Origin: Nocardiopsis ansamitocini
GTDB lineage: Bacteria; Actinomycetota; Actinomycetes; Streptosporangiales; Streptosporangiaceae
Direction: 5' to 3'
DNA: 64,000 bases
Assembly (NCBI RefSeq): GCF_030268225.1
Contig: NZ_BSQG01000003.1
Location: 468,991-532,990, forward strand
Shown: positions 59,021 to 64,000 of the stretch, piece after piece
Position numbering within the stretch: the stretch's first letter is position 1
Layout: each line of letters opens with the position of its first letter
Made by a program: the position numbers and the translations under genes
The notes under the pieces: model-generated
What the model was told of the DNA's origin: nothing
The model's database searches: none
The model's input: only the letters and a program-made list of their open reading frames with translations

Positions 59021-59766
59021 GCGGCCACTCCAAGTGGGCCACCACCAAGCACAAGAAAGCCGTCATCGACGCGAAGCGGGGCAAGCTCTTCGCCAAGCTG
59101 ATCAAGAACGTCGAGGTGGCCGCACGCACCGGTGGCGGAGACCCGGACGGCAACCCCACGCTCTTCGATGCCATCCAGAAGGCCCGCAAGAACTCCGTGC
59201 CGCTGGACAACATCGAGCGCGCGCGCAAGAGGGGCGGCGGCGAGGAAGCCGGCGGTGCCGACTGGCAGACCATCATGTACGAGGGCTACGGCCCGGCGGG
59301 CGTGGCGCTGCTGGTGGAGTGCCTCACCGACAACCGCAACCGCGCGGCCTCCGAGGTCCGTGTCGCGGTCACCCGCAACGGCGGCTCCATGGCCGATGCC
59401 GGATCGGTCTCCTACCTCTTCAACCGCAAGGGCGTCGTCATCGTGCCCAAGGAGGGGACCACCGAGGACGACGTCACCCTCGCGGTGCTGGATGCCGGCG
59501 CCGAGGACATCAACGACCTGGGCGAGGCATTCGAGGTCATCAGCGAGGCGACCGACCTCCTCCCGGTGCGCACCGCACTCCAGGAGGCCGGGATCGAATA
59601 CGAGTCGGCGGAGACGAGTTTCCTGCCGAGTATGGAGATTCCGGTGGACGAGGAGGCGGCCAAGAAGGTGCTGCGTCTCGTGGACGCCTTGGAAGACTCC
59701 GACGATGTGCAGAACGTCTTCACCAATGCCGACATCTCCAACGAAATCTTGGAGAAGATCGGTTAA
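59017..59766 (+). CDS. yebC: YebC/PmpR family transcriptional regulator
   Basis: A 249-residue protein beginning [20 protein letters not shown], the family signature; [40 protein letters not shown] and [20 protein letters not shown] follow. Members are DNA- or ribosome-associated; the TACO1-like branch helps translation of proline-rich stretches. The ATG overlaps pdxT. In actinobacteria yebC precedes ruvCAB, as here with one gene inserted. Confidence 0.96.
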   Translation: MSGHSKWATTKHKKAVIDAKRGKLFAKLIKNVEVAARTGGGDPDGNPTLFDAIQKARKNSVPLDNIERARKRGGGEEAGGADWQTIMYEGYGPAGVALLVECLTDNRNRAASEVRVAVTRNGGSMADAGSVSYLFNRKGVVIVPKEGTTEDDVTLAVLDAGAEDINDLGEAFEVISEATDLLPVRTALQEAGIEYESAETSFLPSMEIPVDEEAAKKVLRLVDALEDSDDVQNVFTNADISNEILEKIG

Positions 59767-59782
59767 TCCCCCCGTTTCACTC

Positions 59783-59816
59783 ACGCGCGCCCCGGCAGCA
59801 GTGCCGGGGCGCGCGT
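59783..59816. terminator. Hairpin after yebC
   Basis: Perfect 15-bp stem (arms 59783-59797 and 59802-59816, GCAG loop) 17 bases after the yebC stop. No T tract. Confidence 0.75.
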
Positions 59817-59897
59817 GTGTCCGCACCTCTTCGGTGGAAGGGCGACCCCGGAGACGGTAGATATGTGCAGTCACCCCTGACGAAACGGAGCCCGGCC

Positions 59898-60365
59898 ATG
59901 TCCTATCCCCCCGACCCCAACCAGCAGCCCTGGCAGCAGCCGTCCGGTCCCTATCCCGGACAGCCCCCGCAGGGGCCGCCCCCCGGTTCTTACGGGGTGC
60001 CGCCCGGTATCGGGTACCAAGGGGCGCCGCCCCCCGGCGGACCCCAGCCGGTCCTGGAGAAGGGTTTCTTCGGGGCCCTGTTCGACTTCGGGTTCACCAC
60101 CTACGTGACCTCGAAGGTCATCAAGGTCCTCTACGTCATCGGCCTGGTGCTCGTGACGATCGCGACGCTGTCCTTTGTGGTCAGCTCGTTCTCGATGATG
60201 GGGAGAGGGGGCTTCGATACGTTCTTCGGCATCCTCATGCTGCTGTTCAGCCCGGTGCTGGCCCTGCTCTATCTGATCCTGCTACGGATCTGGATGGAAC
60301 TGCTCATCGTGGTCTTCCAAATCGCCGACGACCTCCGGGCGATCCGGATCCGCGGCGGTTTCTGA
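59898..60365 (+). CDS. DUF4282 membrane protein with Pro/Gln-rich N-terminus
   Basis: A 155-residue protein: residues 1-50 are a low-complexity Pro/Gly/Gln tail (QPWQQPSGPYPGQPPQGPPP), then the DUF4282 domain with GFFGALFDFGFTTYVTSKVI, membrane helix VIGLVLVTIATLSFVVSSFS and a second, FGILMLLFSPVLALLYLILL, and the conserved end RIWMELLIVVFQIADDLRAI. Function unknown. Starts at ATG 59898 with ACGGAG upstream. Confidence 0.87.
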   Translation: MSYPPDPNQQPWQQPSGPYPGQPPQGPPPGSYGVPPGIGYQGAPPPGGPQPVLEKGFFGALFDFGFTTYVTSKVIKVLYVIGLVLVTIATLSFVVSSFSMMGRGGFDTFFGILMLLFSPVLALLYLILLRIWMELLIVVFQIADDLRAIRIRGGF

Positions 60366-60371
60366 CACCGC

Positions 60372-60406
60372 TCACCGGCTCGCTCCGCGAGGGAGGGAGC
60401 CGGTGA
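60372..60406. terminator. Hairpin between DUF4282 gene and ruvC
   Basis: Perfect 10-bp arms TCACCGGCTC (60372-60381) and GAGCCGGTGA (60397-60406) around a 15-nt loop, 7 bases after the DUF4282 stop. The ruvC gene thus probably has its own promoter in the following 60 bases. Confidence 0.55.
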
Positions 60407-60467
60407 CCCCCCTTCCGGGTAGGCTCTGCGAACGGACGTTCGAGAATCAGGGCGGGGAGGCCGCAAG

Positions 60468-61016
60468 GTGCGCGTGCTGGGAGTCGACCCGGGGTTGACC
60501 CGGTGCGGTATCGGAGTGGTCGACGGGGCCATCGGCCGCACACTCACCATGGTCGCCGCCGATGCGATCCGCACCTCTGCCGATGCCGAACTCCCCGTCA
60601 GGCTGCTCGGCATCGAGCGCGGGATCGAGCAGTGGCTGGACGACTACCGGCCGGACGCGGTCGCCGTGGAACGGGTGTTCGCCCAACACAATGTCAGCAC
60701 CGTTATGGGAACCGCGCAGGCCAGCGCGTTGGCCATCGTGTGTGCCGCACGTCGTGGCCTGCCCGTGGCCCTGCACACCCCCAGCGAGGTCAAGGCGGCG
60801 ATCACCGGAAGCGGCCGCGCGGACAAGGCGCAGGTCGCCATGATGGTGGCACGGATCCTCAAACTCGCGGAGCCCCCCAAACCCGCCGACGCCGCCGACG
60901 CCGTCGCCCTTGCGGTCTGCCACCTGTGGCGCGGCGGCGCCCAGGCACGCGTTGCCCAGGCCCAGCAGGAATTCGCCCGCAAGGTGGAGCTCGCCCGTCA
61001 AGCACGCGGCATCTAG
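60468..61016 (+). CDS. ruvC: Holliday junction endonuclease RuvC
   Basis: A 182-residue RNase H-fold resolvase that cuts four-way junctions. Catalytic acids are visible: Asp in [20 protein letters not shown] (Asp7), Glu in [18 protein letters not shown], and the C-terminal acids in [23 protein letters not shown] lies 8 bases before the GTG at 60468. Followed 28 bases later by ruvA, in one operon with ruvB. Confidence 0.96.
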   Translation: MRVLGVDPGLTRCGIGVVDGAIGRTLTMVAADAIRTSADAELPVRLLGIERGIEQWLDDYRPDAVAVERVFAQHNVSTVMGTAQASALAIVCAARRGLPVALHTPSEVKAAITGSGRADKAQVAMMVARILKLAEPPKPADAADAVALAVCHLWRGGAQARVAQAQQEFARKVELARQARGI

Positions 61017-61044
61017 TAGTCCCGTACGACACGAGAGGGAAGAA

Positions 61045-61656
61045 GTGATCGCGTTCCTGACCGGCCGGGTCGCAGCCCGCGGCATCGGATCGGCTGTCAT
61101 CGAGGTGGGCGGCGTCGGTATGACCGTGCAGTGCACCCCGGCCACCCTGGCACGGCTGCACATCGGTGAGCAGGCCACTGTTGCCACCTCACTGGTGGTC
61201 CGGGAGGAATCCCTGACCCTTTTCGGCTTCGGCGACGACGACGAGCGCGACGTCTTCGAGCGAGTGCAGACCGCCAGCGGAGTAGGGCCCCGCCTGGCGT
61301 TGGCGATGCTCTCCGTGCACACCCCCGACTCGCTGCGGCGCGCCGTGGCGGCCGAAGACACCGGCGCGCTCACCCAGGTCCCGGGAATCGGCAAGAAAGG
61401 AGCGCAGCGCATCGTCTTGGAGCTCAAGGACAAGCTCGGTGCGCCGCTCGACCCCGGTCCTGCCCCGATCGGGGCCGCCGTTTCCGCTCCGGCCGCCCTC
61501 GCCTGGCGCCCCCAGGTCGTCTCCGGTCTGGTCAACCTGGGGTGGACCGCCAGGGACGCCGAGGCCGCGGCCGACGCAGTGGCCACCGATGCCGAGGAAG
61601 GCGCCGACGTCGCCGTCCTGCTGCGCAGCGCACTGCGCAAACTCAGCCGCGCCTAG
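61045..61656 (+). CDS. ruvA: Holliday junction-binding protein RuvA
   Basis: A 203-residue protein that binds the four-way junction and loads RuvB. Domain I begins [20 protein letters not shown]; the helix-hairpin-helix motifs are [17 protein letters not shown] and [19 protein letters not shown]; domain III ([20 protein letters not shown]) contacts RuvB. GTG start with GAGAGGGA upstream. Confidence 0.96.
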   Translation: MIAFLTGRVAARGIGSAVIEVGGVGMTVQCTPATLARLHIGEQATVATSLVVREESLTLFGFGDDDERDVFERVQTASGVGPRLALAMLSVHTPDSLRRAVAAEDTGALTQVPGIGKKGAQRIVLELKDKLGAPLDPGPAPIGAAVSAPAALAWRPQVVSGLVNLGWTARDAEAAADAVATDAEEGADVAVLLRSALRKLSRA

Positions 61657-61790
61657 CCGCGGCGTCTCTGCCGACCGGAGCGGGATGCCCTTTGCGGCAG
61701 CCCGCTCCTGTCAAGAAAGCCCGGGCTGGGCGGGGAACATCCGATCGCCCCGCGACATCCCCCGGCGACCAGCGTAGAAAGGCCGCACCG

Positions 61791-62846
61791 ATGAACGAGC
61801 ACGACCGCGAACTCGTCTCGCCCGACGCCGACGTGGACGAGCGTGCAGTCGAGGGAGCACTGCGGCCCAAGAGCCTGGACGAGTTCGTCGGCCAGGAGCG
61901 CGTGCGCGAGCAGCTGTCCCTCGTGCTGCGCAGCGCACAGCGAAGGGGCAAGGCACCCGACCACATCCTCATGTCGGGGGGCCCCGGCCTGGGCAAGACC
62001 ACTCTGGCCATGATCATCGCCGCGGAACTGGGCGCACCCCTGCGCATCACCTCCGGGCCGGCCATCGAACGTTCCGGTGACCTCGCCGCGGTGCTGTCCA
62101 CCCTGCACGAGGGCGAGGTGCTCTTCCTCGACGAGATCCACCGAATGGCCCGTCCCGCGGAGGAGATGCTCTACGTCGCGATGGAGGATTTCCGGGTGGA
62201 CGTCGTGGTGGGCAAAGGGCCCGGCGCCACCGCGATCCCTATCGACGTGGCGCCGTTCACCCTCGTCGGAGCGACCACCAGGGCGGGAATGCTGCCCGCT
62301 CCGCTGCGTGACCGGTTCGGCTTCGTCGCACACATGGACTTCTACCGGCCCGACGAATTGGAGCGGATTCTGACCCGTTCCGCCGGACTGCTGGGGGCCG
62401 AGATCGATCCGGACGCGGCAGTGGAGATCGCCGGACGCTCCCGGGGCACGCCTCGGATCGCCAACCGGTTGCTGCGCAGGGTCCGCGACTACGCGGAGGT
62501 GCGTGCCGACGGGCGCCTCACCCTGAAGATCGCCCGTGCGGCCCTCAACCTCTACGAGGTCGACGACGAAGGTCTCGACAGGCTCGACCGTGCGGTGCTC
62601 GACGCCCTGCTCCGCCGGTTCCGCGGGGGACCGGTCGGCCTGTCCACGTTGGCGGTGTCGGTGGGGGAGGAGCCCGAGACGGTCGAGACCGTTGCAGAGC
62701 CCTTCCTCGTCCGTTCGGGATTCATTGCCCGCACTCCCCGCGGCCGGGTCGCAACCCCCCAGGCGTGGTCGCACATGGGGGTGGCTCCGCCTCCGGACGC
62801 GGCCTTCGGTGCCGCGGCCCTGATGGAGGAGACCGAAGGGTCGTAA
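61791..62846 (+). CDS. ruvB: Holliday junction ATP-dependent helicase RuvB
   Basis: A 351-residue AAA+ motor that drives branch migration. Walker A GGPGLGKT (residues 63-70), Walker B and sensor [20 protein letters not shown], sensor 1/arginine finger region [20 protein letters not shown], and winged helix [20 protein letters not shown]. It lies 134 bases after ruvA; ATG at 61791 is supported by AGAAAGG. Confidence 0.96.
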   Translation: MNEHDRELVSPDADVDERAVEGALRPKSLDEFVGQERVREQLSLVLRSAQRRGKAPDHILMSGGPGLGKTTLAMIIAAELGAPLRITSGPAIERSGDLAAVLSTLHEGEVLFLDEIHRMARPAEEMLYVAMEDFRVDVVVGKGPGATAIPIDVAPFTLVGATTRAGMLPAPLRDRFGFVAHMDFYRPDELERILTRSAGLLGAEIDPDAAVEIAGRSRGTPRIANRLLRRVRDYAEVRADGRLTLKIARAALNLYEVDDEGLDRLDRAVLDALLRRFRGGPVGLSTLAVSVGEEPETVETVAEPFLVRSGFIARTPRGRVATPQAWSHMGVAPPPDAAFGAAALMEETEGS

Positions 62847-62979
62847 GCTGGACGTAAGCCGGTCTCCGGCTCGACGCCGGTCGGTTCGGGAACCCGCAGC
62901 CGGGGCCGTTCGTTGGAGCAGGGCGTGCCGCCCGTTGTGCTGTGGTGCGGCCAGGACATACCCCAGGAAAGGACGCCCA

Positions 62980-63369
62980 GTGCAGGGCCTACTGAATTTC
63001 GCAGCGGAGGGCCAGGGCCAAGGCTCTGGAGTCCTCGGCCAGATCCTCATCTTCGTTCTCATCATCGCGGTGTTCTACTTGCTGTTCTTCCGGCCGCAGC
63101 AAAAGCGCCGCCAGCAGGAGATGCAGATGCAGAGTGAGCTGGGCCCGGGGACCGAGGTGATGACCAAGGCCGGTATCTACGGCACCATCACCGAGGTTCA
63201 CGACAACGACGTCGAGCTGGAGATCTCGCCCGGAACCCGCATCCGGATGGTCAAGGCCGGCGTGGGCGAGGTGATCAACCCGCAGGAGCCCCAGGTTGAC
63301 GACACCCCTGTCGAGGATCGACCCGATTTCGGCAATGACCCCGGCGACGGCAGGGGAGACAACAAATAG
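62980..63369 (+). CDS. yajC: Preprotein translocase accessory subunit YajC
   Basis: A 129-residue single-span membrane protein associated with SecDF in export. The helix LGQILIFVLIIAVFYLLFFR is followed by the family segments PQQKRRQQEMQMQSELGPGT, EVMTKAGIYGTITEVHDNDV and ELEISPGTRIRMVKAGVGEV, then an acidic disordered tail. GTG at 62980 with AGGAAAGGA upstream. secD and secF normally follow, but here a terminator and apt do. Confidence 0.95.
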   Translation: MQGLLNFAAEGQGQGSGVLGQILIFVLIIAVFYLLFFRPQQKRRQQEMQMQSELGPGTEVMTKAGIYGTITEVHDNDVELEISPGTRIRMVKAGVGEVINPQEPQVDDTPVEDRPDFGNDPGDGRGDNK

Positions 63370-63405
63370 TCTGGCCTGCCCAGCGCGCAGCGAAGACTTT
63401 TCACC

Positions 63406-63442
63406 CGGTACCGGCCCCGCATGCGGGGCCGGTACCGTTTTT
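63406..63442 (+). terminator. 32-bp palindromic terminator between yajC and apt
   Basis: Bases 63406-63437 are a perfect palindrome (left half CGGTACCGGCCCCGCA, central GCATGC), followed by TTTTT. This strong intrinsic terminator ends the yajC transcript; apt begins 28 bases later. Confidence 0.95.
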
Positions 63443-63469
63443 GGTCCGACAAACCGGAGAAGGCCCCCG

Positions 63470-64000
63470 ATGACCACTGACCTGATCGCTCTCATCGACC
63501 GCCACGTGCGTGACATCCCCGATTACCCGCAGCCCGGAGTCGTGTTCAAGGACATCACTCCGCTGCTGGGCGACCACGCCGCCCTGACCGCGACGGTCCG
63601 CGGCCTGGCCGACCCCTTCAGGGACGAGCGGATCGACTACGTGGTCGGGTTGGAGGCCCGCGGATTCATTTTCGGGACACCGGTCGCGCTGGAACTGGGG
63701 GCGGGTTTCGTCCCGCTGCGCAAAGCAGGGAAACTGCCCGCACGAACCTTGAGCCAGTCCTATGATCTGGAGTACGGCACCGCGACGGTCGAGATACACG
63801 CCGACGCGATCACTCCCGGGAGCCGGGTGCTCATCGTGGACGACGTTCTCGCCACCGGGGGTACGGGGCACGCCGCGGTTGAATTGGTCCGACGCGCGGG
63901 TGGTAACGTCGTGGGACTCTCGGTCCTGATGGAACTCGGTTTCCTCAAGGGGCGCGAGAGGCTGCCCGACGTCGAACTGCGCGCTCTGATCGCTCTCTAG
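63470..64000 (+). CDS. apt: Adenine phosphoribosyltransferase
   Basis: A 176-residue purine-salvage enzyme that makes AMP from adenine and PRPP. The PRPP loop is RVLIVDDVLATGGTGHAAVE; VVGLEARGFIFGTPVALEL and GFVPLRKAGKLPARTLSQSY are further family segments. DIPDYPQPGVVFKDITPLLG opens the catalytic domain. ATG at 63470 with CGGAGAAGG upstream. Its TAG is the last codon of the window; in related genomes relA follows. Confidence 0.96.
   Translation: MTTDLIALIDRHVRDIPDYPQPGVVFKDITPLLGDHAALTATVRGLADPFRDERIDYVVGLEARGFIFGTPVALELGAGFVPLRKAGKLPARTLSQSYDLEYGTATVEIHADAITPGSRVLIVDDVLATGGTGHAAVELVRRAGGNVVGLSVLMELGFLKGRERLPDVELRALIAL

Overview
This is chromosomal DNA of a high-GC actinomycete, most likely Thermobifida or a close Nocardiopsaceae relative. 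The sequence shows strongly GC-biased third positions, many GTG starts and ATGA/GTGA gene overlaps. It carries an SsgB-type sporulation regulator, phosphatidylinositol-mannoside (PIM) genes and DUF3145, DUF5998, DUF7455 and DUF1707 proteins. A secreted GH81 beta-1,3-glucanase has the 14-bp operator known from the Thermobifida cellulase regulator CelR. The genus is an inference; the phylum is not in doubt.

Layout. (1) 1-11.2 kb, conserved core: 3' part of the principal sigma factor, YaaA, DUF7455, and a topoisomerase IV pair (parE +, parC -) enclosing a cysteine desulfhydrase-like enzyme, a TPR protein and a beta-carbonic anhydrase. (2) 11.7-18.1 kb: complete seven-gene mrpABCDEFG Na+/H+ antiporter operon closed by two hairpins. 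(3) 18.1-22.1 kb: GH81 glucanase with its operator, then two decayed genes (a frameshifted, truncated CPBP protease and a LuxR/NarL regulator lacking its receiver). (4) 22.1-32.9 kb: RecQ fused to a phosphoribosyltransferase-like domain, PfkB kinase, GNAT/acyl-CoA synthetase fusion, DUF5998, phosphodiesterase, peroxiredoxin, enoyl-CoA hydratase, MBL hydrolase and DUF5709. (5) 32.9-36.5 kb: a minus-strand cassette of ECF sigma factor, small partner protein and TPR-CHAT caspase-like protease, the most interesting system here. (6) 36.6-41.4 kb: DUF3145, tandem DUF1707 membrane proteins, a gene-poor AT-richer stretch with a small ORF, a HAD phosphatase behind a 23-bp operator-like palindrome, a PEBP protein and a frame-disrupted anti-sigma-type ATPase. 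(7) 41.4-45.2 kb: Gly-Gly-Val tRNA cluster, orphan roadblock protein, PabC-like lyase, SsgB, tRNA-Val(CAC) and a small membrane protein. (8) 45.2-64 kb: FAD monooxygenase, then a block matching the thrS-HIT-pgsA-patA-pimA ... pdxS-pdxT-yebC-ruvCAB-yajC-apt order known from mycobacteria and streptomycetes, but without secD/secF between yajC and apt.

How the genes work together. HIT-DCC-PIPS-PatA-PimA form one overlapping operon making inositol phospholipid and PIMs. PdxS/PdxT make PLP, used by several enzymes in the window. RuvABC process Holliday junctions and RecQ acts in the same broad area. ParE/ParC decatenate chromosomes. Many gene ends carry strong GC-rich hairpins, so operon limits can be read directly. 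No CRISPR array, insertion sequence, integrase or rRNA was seen.
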